DNA of 64,000 nt, taken from positions 27,156,001-27,220,000 of the forward strand of contig CM114272.1 of NCBI GenBank assembly GCA_050084515.1, in the 5' to 3' direction. Of this stretch, positions 23,980-36,649 are shown piece after piece; positions within the stretch are counted from its first letter, which is position 1, and each line of letters starts with the position of its first letter. The notes under the pieces are model-generated. The model searched no databases. It saw only the letters and a program-made list of their open reading frames with translations, and had not been told where the DNA came from. This DNA comes from Blasia pusilla. Lineage: Eukaryota; Marchantiophyta; Marchantiopsida; Blasiales. A program made the position numbers and the translations under genes.

Positions 23980-26472
23980 AATGTTGTTATTAGAAATCAT
24001 TCATAAAAATTTAAGACCATCTTATAAATTTAAGCATACCTTATATTAGCTTGAGCATGAAAGTCATTAGTAGTCATGGCCTCGACTTCTTATGTAGGAA
24101 GAAGATTGTGCCTCCTTCTCTGGCCTTGTGCTCATGCAACTTGAAGCATAGCATGTAATCCTCGACGGTTGGACGGAAGTGAAAGACTGAGAAAAAAAAT
24201 ATTTATAAAAATCAAGTATAATAATTTTATTAAAAAATTAAACTTCAAAAAAGACCAATAAAAAATAAGAAATTAATAAGTGGAAGAAACATACATGGGA
24301 GATGATGTAGTGTCTATTGAAGCGTGAAGATTGCCATTGGTAGGTGTTGCTACCAACCTGGACAAAGAATAAGAAAAGTCAAAATAGGAAATAAAATTCT
24401 AAATATATTTATAAGAAAAGGTATAAATGTTATACATAAATAAATACCTTCTACTATTTGTACCAGATGAGTCATCGATAATGGGTGGTTGTAATTCTTC
24501 CATCGAAGGAACATTCACAAGAGCTTCAATAGATCTCAATTGAACTAATTTAGCATATCTTCGTTTTTGTCCTTGAGCTCTCACAATTTGATGTATATCA
24601 CGTAACCATTGCGGGTTCGATGGATTTGGAAGTCTATAGCACAAACATGAAAGATATTAAAGCCACACACCAAATCTAGAGTGTGCACATATGGTTACGA
24701 TATCATTATATAATCATAATGCAAAGCATCCTTAGAATGGAGATGACAAAGTCATTGAATGAGTTACAAATCGCATATCTCAAAGCGCCCTTCTGTTTCT
24801 TTGAGATGCAACCCTTCTAGCCTTCTTATATGCAAGCTTCTATGTTTCCTCCGAAATCCGCATAGAAGATGGTGGACTACATGAAATGTGGTGATCATGC
24901 TCCACATTAGGTAAAAAGACTACATTGGTGATGTCTGCGAATGGTCTTTTTTCATTCCGCCTCGATGGTTCCTCTTGAGATTCATCCATCTTGTGACAAA
25001 ATCAACCATCCAAGAAAAATATGTATTGACAATATATAAAAAAATATTAGAAAAAATAAGATTTTTTTTTTGCAAAAAAGCTTAAACTCAAGTCTTGGTA
25101 TGTGAATATTATATTCTATATAGAAAATAGAGCAACACATAACTTAAGTTTTTTTTAAAATCTGAAATGGGAAAATTATTCTAACGGGCAATGAGACTCG
25201 GCCATACTCATCTCACTTGAGTCCTCCGAGAAAATTTTATGAAAATCACTAATTTCCCATGACCCCGACCCGCAACAATCACGTACAAATGAATGGCTAG
25301 ATGCTACAGGGTCCGAGGAAAGGATGCAATCATGTGTGGAATCTGTATCTTCTTCTCCCTCCTGACCTCCAACTACTCCTTGTGAAATAGAATGATGATT
25401 CACCACACGCGTGGTTAAAATCCTAGATGCACTCTCATCATAACTATAACTCTTATCATTTCTCAAAGGGCTAATACTAATATTAGGAGCATTAATCCCA
25501 TTTTCAAAAATCGGCAATGGTACATACTAGGACTTGAAGCCTTATCCCTGTTTTCAAAAATCGGCGATGGAACATAGCCACGACTTGAAGAATTATTCCT
25601 ATTTTCAATGATCGGCGATGGAACATACTCCGGACTTGATATTTGTATTACCTCTACGATGTCGACATCTATAGGTGTATAATCCTTTTCTTGTTCATCA
25701 AGAGGAACGTAGAACTCACCATCGCTAAAGCGTAAATCTTCAACACTCATTTATAAAGTATCATGCATTATCCATACAATTATTTTAATAAAATAAATAT
25801 TTTAAAATAATAAAATAAATACTCAATAGAAAATGATACTAAATCTCCACACATGAATATTGGTACACAAGCAGAGAATAATTACTTTTTTGAGTCACTC
25901 CACTCCTAAAGAAATGAAACGTGATCGTTTGCTCAACTCGGCAATCTCAAACAGACATATCTGAAAACAAAACGAAGATGGTTTTTTGATGATTAATTGA
26001 ATATAAACAATATATAGTACTCTTTTGGCTACTTATCTCCAATATCTCGACTATCGTCACTAATGTCTAAATCCGCATAATCCATACGCCTATATTCCAG
26101 GTCGAACTCATCACCAATATACCATCCCTCTGAATCATAGAGGGAAGTAGAAGAATATTCCCCATCCTCAAGATCTTCAAGAGGGCAACTATCTATAGAG
26201 TAACTCTTATTACTATTGAGAGTAATCAAAATTTCCTGGCCTATTGAGACTTCTCTAACTTCCTCAATCTCATTGAAACCATTTGAAATAGCAGCAAAAA
26301 ATGTAGAGTCCACATCAAACGAATTTTTTTTTCGTTGTGAGCGAGATAATGAAAATCTATGCTCATCTCTCTCTACCACATATTGAGGACTCGTAATTAT
26401 TACAATTTCTTTCACAATTAACGGCCTCTTGTAGCTCAATGAGAGAGTTGACATGGCGTAAGTTAGGCTCAA
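23980..26472 (-). pseudogene. Helitron 1 variable N-terminal exons
   Basis: Several short open segments are separated by AT-rich introns. 26472-26029 is acidic with Ser-rich ends. 25750-25463 holds three degenerate copies of YVPSPIFENR. ~24985-24780 reads EPSRRNEKRPFADITNVV, as in other plant Helitron N-termini. 24644-24420 and ~24190-24050 each carry a basic module (QIVRAQGQKRRY and AQGQRRRH) related to the one at 23800. One module has in-frame stops. The function of these segments is unknown; their assignment to the Helitron gene is from position, strand and repeated modules. Confidence 0.55.
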
Positions 26473-28075
26473 TCCGACACTGCAAATTTAACAAGAGGAG
26501 ATTAAATTATCAATATAAATTAGATATTTCAAGTAAGAAAAATGCAACTATTTGTATAATTTCATAAAGCTCACCTAAAAAAAAGGCTATGATATTTGTA
26601 AGAGAACAAGATCTGGGCACGGAAAAAACTATTTTCATAAATAAAATCCGGAAGCCCCCTGTTCCCAACATCTAGGAGGCCTACGTCAGTAGGGCCGAGT
26701 CGTTGGCTTTGGATCAAGTGGGCGGGGATTGAAACCCGCTGCTAACACAATTAGCTTTTCCTCTTGACTTGGCTCATTGCTCTTTGTGGGAGCGGCTCTT
26801 CCAGGAAGCTGTTGTGTTGCGAAGCTAATGGGAGAGTAACCAGCCATGAGCAGAATGACAAAAGTTGCGAGAGGAAGAGGTAGAGGAGAAGTGGGATGCA
26901 GCGGCATCACTGAAGAGACCGGAGCTGTGAGGAAGGCGCGGGCAGCCCCTAAGCGCGGGATGCAATGTGCCGTGGTAAGCTTTCTGCTTACCACGGCGTA
27001 GGGCTGTGGATCACTTCATGTCCAGAAGATGATCCCATCACTGATATAATTCAAGTAGAACAAACGAGCGGTGATCTTGTGCCGGTTAAGTGAGGCCAAG
27101 TGTCGTCCCTCAAATTATGAGATTTCTCTGGTCGACCTGTTCCTATCAGTGAGGGTCAGTGCAGAATTCGGAAACGTGCGACCGTTTTCGCAATCTTGAC
27201 ATGCTTTGCAGTATTTCGAGGTCTTCAAAGAGCGTGCCCAAATACACTACATGGGTATCTGTCCTTCATCAAAGCAACCGTTTCGATGGATGAATGATGG
27301 AATATGATTCGTCTCGTGCTGGCGAAGGAAAGACGGAAAGCCCCATCCACCTTGTGTGTTGTGCTGTCTGCGATAATATATCCATTCAACTGCGAGTTGG
27401 ATCCCTCTATTTTATTCGAGCACTTGAGAGAAGCGGAGATCCAATTCACAACATCCCCACTCATAGGACAGACGAAAACGCTTCTATTTCGCTCGAGCAG
27501 ATGAGAGAAGCGGAGATCCAATTCACATGACGGACAAAAATGACGAAGGAATAGTACTCTTCCTCTATTTTGTTTGCATAGAGAGAAGCAAATAAGAATC
27601 CAACAGCTGAGAGAAGCTCAGCTCCAACTCAGAGGAGGGATGAAAATGCCTAAGGAACTCCAACGCATCTACTCAAGGGACGGACAAGAATGCCTAAGCA
27701 ACATAAGATAAATTAAGACCCTACATGTAGTCACCAAAAACATAGGCATGTGGTAGAGGTACGTGGGTCAGATGTCCGCTGCAGCTAGCCACAAGAGAAG
27801 ATCGAAGCTGGCGGAGGAACCTGTGCAGAAAAATAAAAATGCCGTCCGAAGACGAAGAGAGAGATAGGATAGAGAAAGACGCTATCAAAAAGGAGAGAAG
27901 ACGGGAGAGAAATAGATGCCATCCAAAGGAGGGAGAGTCAGAGGGCTAGCGAGGGAGAGTAGTAGGGCCAGGGAATTCCCTTCAAGCTCTTGAGCGAGTG
28001 AGAGTGAAACAGCTAATTCGTCATTGGTCGTTGTGAGGGACTTTTCTTGACATGCAACTCGTTTGTTGTCGATAG

Positions 28076-28260
28076 AGTCTAACTGGAAAAATGTGGATGA
28101 AATTCAAAGAATTCTTGGTCGAACTGACCTTCCGAGACTTCTCAGAGAATTCTTGGTCGAGAGAGTCTAACTGGAACAGTGTGGATGAAATTCAAAGAAT
28201 TCTTGGTCAAAGTGGCCTTTCGAGACTTCTCACATAATTCTTGGTTGAAATGGTCCCCCA
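28076..28260. repeat. ~91-bp imperfect tandem duplication
   Basis: GTCTAACTGGAA...GTGGATGAAATTCAAAGAAT followed by TCTTGGTC and CGAGACTTCTCA occurs twice (starts ~28076 and ~28167). Confidence 0.8.
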
Positions 28261-28342
28261 CCTCTGCAGATAACAATCCTGTATTCAAAAAGTTTTGAAG
28301 TTGGAGTCTAGGAGCGGTAAGAGGATGGCAGTAGGAAGCAAG

Positions 28343-28389
28343 TCCTTAAGTTCCACACGATGATTTTCTCATCGTGTGGAACTTAAGGA
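28343..28389. repeat. Perfect 21-bp stem hairpin
   Basis: The arm TCCTTAAGTTCCACACGATG(A) at 28343-28363 is the exact reverse complement of 28369-28389, with loop TTTTC. Confidence 0.9.
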
Positions 28390-29189
28390 ATCGAGGTTAC
28401 GTGATATACATCGAGGCCTGCCTACACAGAGTCGATCACAGACTCCCCATGATTGTGATACGCCAACGCGAATATAGTGAATCAGGGATGCCCAGTGATT
28501 TTTTGACACAAAGATGTAGTGCGGCTAGTTCTCCGCTCCTCATAAGCAAATTAGACTAGGAAATCGCAAACTTACGAAGTCTAATATGAACCAAAGTAAT
28601 TCCTACACTGACAAGTCACGAATTCTTGGAATTCGGTTGCAACGAGCTTGTTCAAAGATTTTGTGAGCGAGAGAGCGCTTCTCCTCTTTCATGTGGAGAA
28701 ACCCTCGCGGAAGTAAAACAATCCAAACCAATTCCTACTTGGAAACAGAGATTTACCCTCTTGGGTCGATAAGCTTTCTCCAACTTTTTTATAACACCTT
28801 GCTGCTGCGTCCACTTTGCCGCCACCTTCTTCGCCATCTCCTTCTTCAGTTCCTTGACACCTACGTTGAGTCTACTCCAACTTAGAGACGTGGATTATTT
28901 ATGTGCAATGAGCTAGAGCTAGGAAGTTCATAAGTGTCTTAATTCGGCTGGTTATATCAAAAAGTTTCCTCTTTTACTTCCGAACTGACAAGTGTCCCAA
29001 GTAAAAAAAAAAAATCATGTCTCATTCTAATATAAGCCGTTCAAATGGAATCCCTCCGAAATTTCGCATAGATTTGATTTTTTTAATTTGTTTTAACTTT
29101 TTCTTCAAAGCGGCCATTTCAAGATGATTGCTTATGGAGGGCTTCACTTCTTTGGGAGAAAAAAATAACCATAAGAGGTAACCCCCTCC

Positions 29190-29230
29190 TCGCATTATAG
29201 TATAGATGCCCGTGCTACTACGGAGTTTTT
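29190..29230 (-). repeat. Helitron-like terminus
   Basis: Read on the - strand: CCGTAGTAGCACGGGC followed by ATCTATACTATAATGCGAGG. The GC-rich mini-hairpin CCGT..ACGG next to TCTATACTAT looks like a Helitron end, and TCTATACTATTAT also starts the element at 4366. It may be the 3' boundary of Helitron 2. Confidence 0.4.
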
Positions 29231-29344
29231 TAATGAATTATTAGAAAAACATTAGTTTAAAATTGACGTTTTATTAAAAAAAAAAAGTTTAAAAATGAAG
29301 TTTTATCTATAACAAAAATTTGTATATAATATTATATATAGAAT

Positions 29345-31014
29345 TCTGAATTTTTATAAGTTGTGTCAGAGGGTGCCATGACAGAAATAGCACTTCTTAA
29401 ACTTGTTCTTTTTAAAGTAGCATATATAGGTAATGGTAGATATATTCCAACCTTCTGAAAAGTTTGATCTTTGCGACTTAATAATAATCATAGGAAAAGC
29501 ATAGATGGATAGGAAATTGATATCTGTAAAAATCAAACGATAAGCTAGAGTCGGACGCAATCAAAGGAATGTTTAGGATGAAAACTCGATCTCCAATATT
29601 TCTCCCCGTAATGATCTCAGCATCTATGACATGTGGCACAAAGGCACGTATTACCAATCGTGTCCCATTTGGTTGTCCTTTTGTTCCATTCATGTTTCTA
29701 AATAACATGATTGGTGCTCCAAATTTTAGTGATAGAAAATGTGGTGGTAGACTTGAAGGTAAACACGTATTGAGAAAATTCGTGGGATAAATATGAGACA
29801 TACCCTCATCAGAAACACAATCTGCACTAAGATAAATATACTCCTACACATGCCATAAGATTGTACGTAAGTATGTTCTCATAAGCTCTGTATCATTGTC
29901 ATGAAGGATAGAAAGTTCAATGGAAGGAGTGGAAATGCAAATGTTCACCTCTCCATGGAATCGAGACATGACTTTTGTATTGATGTGATCCACATCTCTA
30001 TTTCTCTGTGTTAAAATAGCAATATTCCTCAAGAAGTTGATGTTATGAAATCGTTATGAATCACTCCATAGATTGTATTAATGAGATCATTAATATTGTT
30101 AATTTTGGATACCATATCATTAGACAATTGAAGCATATCTTCCCCCAAATCCTTCTATAAAGGAACACGACCCTCTCCAACCTTCAACAACCATTTAGCA
30201 AAATTTTATTGATTTACGCGTGAAGGACCTGCATATAAGCACATAATTATATTTCTATTTAGAAATATGAAAATTTTGAAATAACCAATGAATAGAGTAT
30301 GATTTAGGTAAATATACGATACCTTCCAAATTGGGACTCTCGTATTTGTTGTAAGTTTCATCGTCCTTACATAAGGTCATAAAGACCATCTCTTAAATGT
30401 GGCTTGTACGATCTGCCGACAATCAACACGACGAAAAATGTGAAGCACTTGACATAAATCTCCACCAAAAACAATAAGCTTTTGACCAAATAGAACCTCT
30501 TTTAAGTCATCAGATACCAATCCTATCATATCTTGCAATGTACGATTGACATCCTCAAAGACATGACGATCAGTCATAGGTGCTTCGTCCCATATGATAA
30601 GATTAGCATCTCGGATAATACGTGCCTCGTTACCCTAAACTCGTATCGTGCAAGATGTAAGGAATGAATTGTTATCTTGCAAGAAATTGACCAAAGTAGT
30701 AAAACTTATTCATTGCAATTCGAAATGGACTTTGGTTCTTACTTGCAGCTGGAACTTTCATCCACACTAATCGGAATCTTGAATCGAGAATGTGCAATAC
30801 GACCTCCTTCCAACAATAAAGCTTCTATCCCACACGAGGCAATAGCCAATGTAATGCTTGCTTTATAGCGTACACTTTTCAAAAGGAGATTGTATACAAA
30901 TGTTTTCCATATTCCATCCGGACCATCGATAAAAAATATTTTTCCCTACAAAGACATGATGATGTATGATATTAGTTAGTATATTCTAAATTTACTTGAA
31001 ATCATAGTAAAACC
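29345..31014 (-). pseudogene. Helitron 2 PIF1-like helicase, left half
   Basis: A decayed paralogue of the Helitron 1 helicase. Order on the - strand: a Walker A-like segment with Gly-to-Trp change (DGPDGIWKTFVYNLLL, ~30900), RIAHSRFKIPI (~30770), TDRHVFEDVNRTLQDMIGL (30577-), KLIVFGGDLCQVLH (~30450), TQRNRDVDHINTKVMSRFHGE (~29980), YPTNFLNTCLPSSLPPHFLS and FRNMNGTKGQPNGTRLV (~29680-29790), then a frameshifted KSQ region (~29470). It stops abruptly at 31014 within the intron before Walker A. The missing upstream exons are found 28 kb away at 59198-59850. Confidence 0.82.
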
Positions 31015-31468
31015 TGTTATGTCTGTTAGGATAGATCAACGAGGTTTAGTAGAGAGCCTTTGAAGATATTGGAAAACAACCTCAGGAAATCAAGGATGAC
31101 TTGCTGCCACGAGTAACGCGAGGGAGTGAGGGAGTAACGTGAGGGAGAAGGTTTCCCCTTCGTTTTTGCTCATTTGGAGCCATATAGAGAAACTTACTAT
31201 GTCGGGTAAGTCTCCATATTGAGTATAGTTTAATTCCCACTTTGGGAAGTGATCCTTGACCCGCTACAGCAGGTCAAGAACCAAGGAGCTGACATACGAG
31301 CATAGATTACCATAGAGAGAGTTTGGGAGAGGGAAGGGGATATACCTCCAAGAGAGAGAGAGCTCATTCTCTCTTTGTTGAACCTCTTGGCATGAAGCGG
31401 CGGAGCTATGGTTCTTCTTGCCTTGGGTTGTAACCCAAGTCTCTAATTGAGAGAGTGGGTTTGGTTTT

Positions 31469-31564
<96 letters not shown>

Positions 31565-31590
31565 TATAATGGAGAGATCCATGTGATTTA
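31015..31590 (+). repeat. G1 5' terminal block B, with (GT)n(GA)n
   Basis: It starts TGTTATGTCTGTTAGGATAG, shares TGTTAGGATAGATC with all family ends, and contains GACCCGCTACAGCAGGTCAA and the CTTCCAAGAGAGAG-type stretch. It is not preceded by block A and runs directly into the leader (CAAAGAGAGAATGAG). A (GT)n(GA)n tract occupies 31469-31561. No obvious PBS complementary to initiator-Met tRNA follows. Confidence 0.8.
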
Positions 31591-33769
31591 CAAAGAGAGA
31601 ATGAGGTAATTGAAAGGGGTTCTATGGAGAAGCTCGCTGGTTGCTCGCTATTGTGCATGTTGGTGACTATGTTTTCCATTCAATGGCTCATGGGAGTGCT
31701 CATCGGAGCAAGAGCTGCTTGTGTTTGTGTTTTGTTTTATCAATTTTTTGTATAGGAGAGTGGCACACGGAAGCATTGCCCAATTTTTGTTGGATATTGA
31801 GTATGGGGGCATATTGCTCCATGCGCGTGCTCTTGGGATCACCATGTAGCTCTCTAGTTTCTGCCACTTGTGCACTCCCTGACTTTGACAAGGTGATCTT
31901 TTGATTCATGAGGTCCCAAATTTCTTTCCTATAAGCTTTGTATTGAGGTTGGAGCCGCTTGACAGCAATCGAGTAGCATGCCGTGACCCCTACAGCCTCA
32001 ATGCGCTGCCGATTATCGCGTCGTGTCGCTCGTGGCCGCACTGCACCGTCTTGATCGCGGAGTCGCCCTATCATTCGAGAGTAGAGCATATTTTATTTAT
32101 TGAGGAGGGTATGTTGCGGAGTGTTGCACCCCATTCTTGAGTGCCATGCCATTTATAGCCATTACGTGCCGCATCATATTGCTAGACCCGCACCGTACAT
32201 CGAGGAGATTTGAGCATCGTCAGTACGAGAGGAGTACAACTTACGGATTGGATGAGTTTTTCTTCACCACCGAGTTGGGTTTGAGAGTTGCAATTGTTGG
32301 AGGAGAGACATCGATATTTTTTTAATTATCCATGCACGTGTGCAAGTTATTATAGGCATTGGGTAGTTATCTAGGGGTATTGTGTCGCGACCCTCATGAC
32401 CAAACAAATGCCAAGCGGAACATCGGAACATTAGCGGGCTCACGCTGAGATGGTTTGCGCGTTGGAGTTGACTCAAAGAGGAGACAAGAGACGAGATGCG
32501 AGCGAAGAGTCGCGTTTCAGGTGTTATGGTTGCGATTGAGAAACCTGGACCAAACGCGGAATGAGACTTGAAAGAAGTCGAGTCTAGGAAGTGGGTTGCC
32601 AAAGGAAAGATCCGGATTTGGAACGCCACTAGCGTTTGAGAGTTTCCAACTGTATTTATGGCCATAACTTTTAGCACCCAAATGCATTTGGAGCAAATAA
32701 GGATGCGTTGGAAAGCTTATAGAGAGCTGGTCTAAACGCACTAAAGATCGCTGCAAACACATAATCAGCGGCCGAGATACAACCCGAAAACGACTGTAAG
32801 TGGAGTCGGGTTGAGGGCCACAATGAAGGGCCCGACCCTCTTTTCCCAAAGGGGAGGGGTTATTGGAGAACCCCAGAAGTACTAGTAAGGGGGAAGGTCT
32901 CCGAGAGTGCTTGGAACCCAAACCCCACTTTGGGCGCCGCGGGGCGGCTCAAGGGCATGGAACCGAACGCGAGTTTGGGGGTTGGGTTGGAAAACCTACA
33001 CCAAGTCCATTGAGGCGATTTTAGACATCCCTCTTGGATTCCACCCAGCGACTCAATTACTTGGGTCTCGGTTCGGAACTCACCCAAGGACCGTTGAACA
33101 GTAGGGATCGCTAGGCGCGCAAGTGCCGTTTCAGATCCTTGGACTAACCAGGAAGTCTGTTCCAAGTCTTGAAGGACTTGCCATGTTTTGGAAGCTAGGA
33201 ACTAAGGAAGGTTGAGCTTGATGAGACGCCGAGTTGAGGACTCGGTGGGTAAGAACGCCGGTTGGCCCAAACCCGACTAATGAGAGTGCGTGTTTGGGTG
33301 CAGATCGGCGATGAGTTCGTGACCCACTGAACGCACGCTTCCGCAACACTAAAGATTGACGTTCAAGGAGAGTAGGGGCGCGACATATTGGGTTTCTTGG
33401 AGATGTTGAGAGTATCGATGATGTATGTGGTTTAGGGGAAATAGACTCATGTGGGATGTCTAGAGTTGAGGGTATGTTCTATCGACAAGAGGATTGATGA
33501 GTTGATTTACCGCACCACGTCGCTTGTTGCCGCATAGTACACATCTTAGTGAGAGGAATTGTAGGTTGAGTGCTGCATGTTTGGTTGAGTGATTGAGGAA
33601 TTATTTGTGAGATTGAGAGTGACCACGTGAGAGGGGCAAGAGGGTCATCACAACATCCTTTAAGGACTTTGAAAGGCAATGTGGTGGACTTGAGAGTGGC
33701 TCTAGAGGTTTTACGTAGAGTGGCGCGAGGTTTTGAGGGTCTCCACGTGAAGGACAGCCTCGATCTCCT
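31591..33769 (+). other. G1 leader, host of solo LTR copy 2
   Basis: This untranslated leader is shared in part with G2 (42880-43225 in complement: CGAGGAGATTTGAGCATCGT) and G3 (CTCTTGGGATCACCATGTAG). No conserved long frame crosses the copies. Solo LTR copy 2 is inserted at 32383-33385. Confidence 0.65.
32383..33385 (+). mobile_element. Solo LTR, 1-kb family, copy 2
   Basis: TGTCGCGAC...GGGCGCGACA, 1003 bp, flanked by perfect target duplications TATTG (32378-32382 and 33386-33390). It lies in the G1 leader, so it is younger than G1. Confidence 0.93.
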
Positions 33770-36640
33770 TCTATGTCTTCGTCAAACGAGGGGAAGGGCG
33801 TAGAGGAGTTTGTGAGCACATCACCACACACAATGAGTGGTCCTACAGCCTAGGAGTATGAGATGGACACCGAGGATAGAGGACCGCGTAGGTTTTTGGG
33901 AGTTATAGGTACCTTAGATTTATACGACTTCATGGAGGAGTTTAAGAGTTGGTATGATTCACAATGGTCTAGTAACTCTAGAGAGTTTAACCTATTTACG
34001 ACATGGAACGGCATGTTCCAACACTGAGAGGGGGCACCCATGGACGTTTACCATGAGTTCTCTTAAAGATATACCAATGAGATTGAGGCATGGAGATTCT
34101 ACTATGACGCACACTATGTATCATGGAGTGATCCGTTTCGAGATGAGTAGGAGGAGTTAGGAGAGGCTACTTCCTCTTCCACCGGTGATCTGTTAAGAGG
34201 GGTGAGTCAAACTAGATCATTTGCATCGTCTAGTCGGGTTTGTCCTAGTTTCAACCTCTTGGTTGACTTATTTGTGGAGTTGCGGATGAACTACCAGGGG
34301 GTATGGACTGATTGAGCATCCATGCCTTCCATAGGCATCTAGGTGAGAGTTTGCGTGAGGCCTTCACTCGCTTGCATCGTTTGATTAGTGTCACTTAGGG
34401 CCGCGGTGAGAGAGTCCCAAGCTATCTAGGCATGGTACGCGATGCTTGACCAAGACTGTCGCGACCCTCATGACCAAACGAGTGTCAAGCGGAACATCAA
34501 AACATTAGCGGGCTCACGCTAAGATGGTTTGCACGTTGGAGTAGTCTCGAAGAAGAGACACGAGACGAGAAAAAGCGAGGCTTCATGTTTCAGATGTTGT
34601 GGTCGCGACCGAGAAACCTGGACCAAACGTAGAATAAGACTTGAAAGGAGTCCAGTCTAGAAAGTGGGTTGCCAAAGGAAGGAATCCGGATTTGGAACGC
34701 CACTGGCGTTTGGGAGTTTTTGACTGTATTTATAACCATAACTTTTAGCACCAAGATGGGTTTGGATTAAAGAAGGGTGCATTGGAAGGCTTATGGAAAG
34801 CCGGTTCAAACGCACTAAAGATCTTTGCAAACGCATAAGCAGTGGCTGAGAAAAAACCCGAAAACAATTGTAAATAGAGTCGGGTTGAGGGCCACAATTA
34901 AGGGCCCGACCCTCCTTTTCCAAAAGGGGGGTATTGGAGAACCCCATAAGTACTAGTAAGGGGAAAGGTCTCCTAGAGTGCTTGGAACTCGAATCCCACT
35001 TTGGGCACCATGGGGCGGCTCAAGGGCATGGAACGGATCGAGAGTTTGGGGTTGGGTTGGAAAACCTGAACCAAGTCTATGGAGGCGATTTTAGACATTC
35101 TTCTTGGATTTCACCCCGGGACTCAATTACTTGGGTCTCGGTTTGGAACTCGCACGAGGTCCGTTGAAAAGTTGGGATCGCTAGGCGCGCAAGTGCTGTT
35201 TTAGGTTCCTGGACTAATCAAGAAGTATGTTCCAAGTCTTGAAGGACTTGCCATGTTTGGGAAACTAGGAATTAAGGAAGGTTGAGCTTGATGAGACGCC
35301 GAGTTGAGAACTCGGTGGGTTGGAACGCTGGTTGGTCCAGACCCGACTAACGAGAGTGCGTGTTTGGGTGGAGATCGGCGATGAGATCGTGTTATACTAA
35401 ATGTAAGCTTCCGCAACACAAAAGATTGACGTTCAAGGAGAGTAGGGGCGCGAAAAAGACCTACGGAACGGGTTAGGGTTGGGGTACTTCTTATGAGCAT
35501 CTCACCTACGTTGAGAGATTTTTTTTAGACCGAGGAGTGTGTTAAGCACAACATAACTAAGGAAAACATAGTTACCGTAAGTTACGTGAGAGAGCAGTCA
35601 CGATTGCCTACACCAACAGTATGGCAACCTGGATTTTGGGAAAGAACAGTGGCACCACGAGCTCAAGGAGGATAGCAAAACTTTTTGCCACAATGATATG
35701 CGCCATCATATACGGCTTAGCACTAGCCGCCACGGATTATTTGTTGGGCATGTGGTGGAGCCCATCACCAGCGCGATTGCACTCGTCATGCCTCAACATG
35801 GATGAGGAGATGGATCTCCATCAAGAGTTTACGTGTGTGACCATTGTTAGAGGTATGGTCATACACGTGCGCGATGTTTCAACCTACACCATGAGTTATG
35901 TCTCGACCGAGGGCGAGTGAGGGGACCAAAGCGAGTTTCCGGTCCGGGTGGGCCTAGAGGTCGTGCACCACGTGGTCTTGTTGGGGGATGAGGAGTTGGA
36001 TTTGCCCGAGAGGATGGTGGAGTTGCTCGTGGAGGAAGTAGAGGTCCACCACCTAGACGCGTTGAGGGAGACGTTGGGCGTGAGGCTGGGATGGCTGGGA
36101 TGGCCGCTCAGATACCACACTTGGAATGGTAGATTGTCGTTATGGCATTGAGGTTATTAGATGTCGGATTAGTGGCATTGACATCTTATGGAGCAGCTAG
36201 AGACATGGAGGATCCTTGTTGGATGTGCGCAGCTTCATAGATGGAGGTAGCCACTGGTGTCATGCATGGAGCTGTTGGAGAGTTAGATCTAGAAAGAGGA
36301 AAAGCCAGGAAACATATCATGCTTCCTTACTCTTTTACTTTGTCTAAGGCAATGAGGACCCCATCGATGGTTCTTGATCAGAGTTCTCGGAGGGATGATG
36401 TTATGGGTATGCAGACACGGAGGGCGATGGGAGAAGTGAGTGCCACGACTCCTATTGAAGATGCTCAGGTGCTCATTGTTGAAGCAACCACTACTATGAA
36501 GTGCATCCCATTGATTTCTGCTTCCGATGTTACGACAGTGGAAGGTATATCGACCGAGGTTTTCCAACTAACAATTACGCTATGTTAGCGTGGACTTGGT
36601 ATTCTTGAGTCACGATCAGAGATGATTGTAGAGGAGGTGG
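33770..36640 (+). pseudogene. G1 gag, interrupted by solo LTR copy 3
   Basis: It reads EDRGPRRFLGVIGTLDLYDF, EIEAWRFYYDAHYVSWSDPF and SSSTGDLLRGV (33860-34220), then after the solo LTR YEHLTYVERFFL (~35495) and a degraded zinc-knuckle region around 35740. It is parallel to G3 gag (52677-51500), which makes the assignment firm. Several in-frame stops and frameshifts are present. Function in the family: nucleocapsid/capsid. Confidence 0.75.
34457..35455 (+). mobile_element. Solo LTR, 1-kb family, copy 3
   Basis: 999 bp starting TGTCGCGACCCTCATGACC and ending GGGGCGCGAAA (terminal CA mutated to AA). Perfect target duplication AAGAC at 34452-34456 and 35456-35460. It is inserted in G1 gag, whose reading resumes after it. 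Confidence 0.93.
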
Positions 36641-36649
36641 TGGACCCGC

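Larger units (their letters stand above)
17143..26472 (-). mobile_element. Helitron 1, near full length but inactivated
   Basis: A rolling-circle transposon running right to left. Coding order on the - strand: N-terminal acidic/repeat exons (26472-~24000), zinc-finger exon (23863-23162), Helitron_like_N domain (22766-22221), HUH Rep with conserved Cys block (22028-20130, interrupted by a LINE at 20671-21730), linker exons (20104-19120) and PIF1-type helicase (18933-17236). Introns with GT/AG ends can be followed through the helicase. Damage includes stops at 18446-18448 and 19119-19121, Tyr in place of the first His of the HUH motif, and the LINE insertion. Exact ends are not resolved: the 3' hairpin at 17113-17142 and the composition change near 26640 are candidates. 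Confidence 0.88.
26473..29189. other. Unassigned accessory stretch with duplications
   Basis: Composition shifts from AT-rich to balanced near 26640. Open frames (26686-26994, 27225-27530, 28374-28559) overlap on both strands and match no family I know. It contains a duplicated GAGAAGCGGAGATCCAATTC (about 27430 and 27508), the ~91-bp tandem repeat at 28076-28260, and the long hairpin at 28343-28389. Confidence 0.45.

Noticed and set aside
31443-31679. Ser-Leu repeat protein frames at 31443-31679 and 58790-59032, and Arg-Glu repeat frames at 58849-59176
   Set aside because: They are translations of the (GA)n microsatellites in block B.
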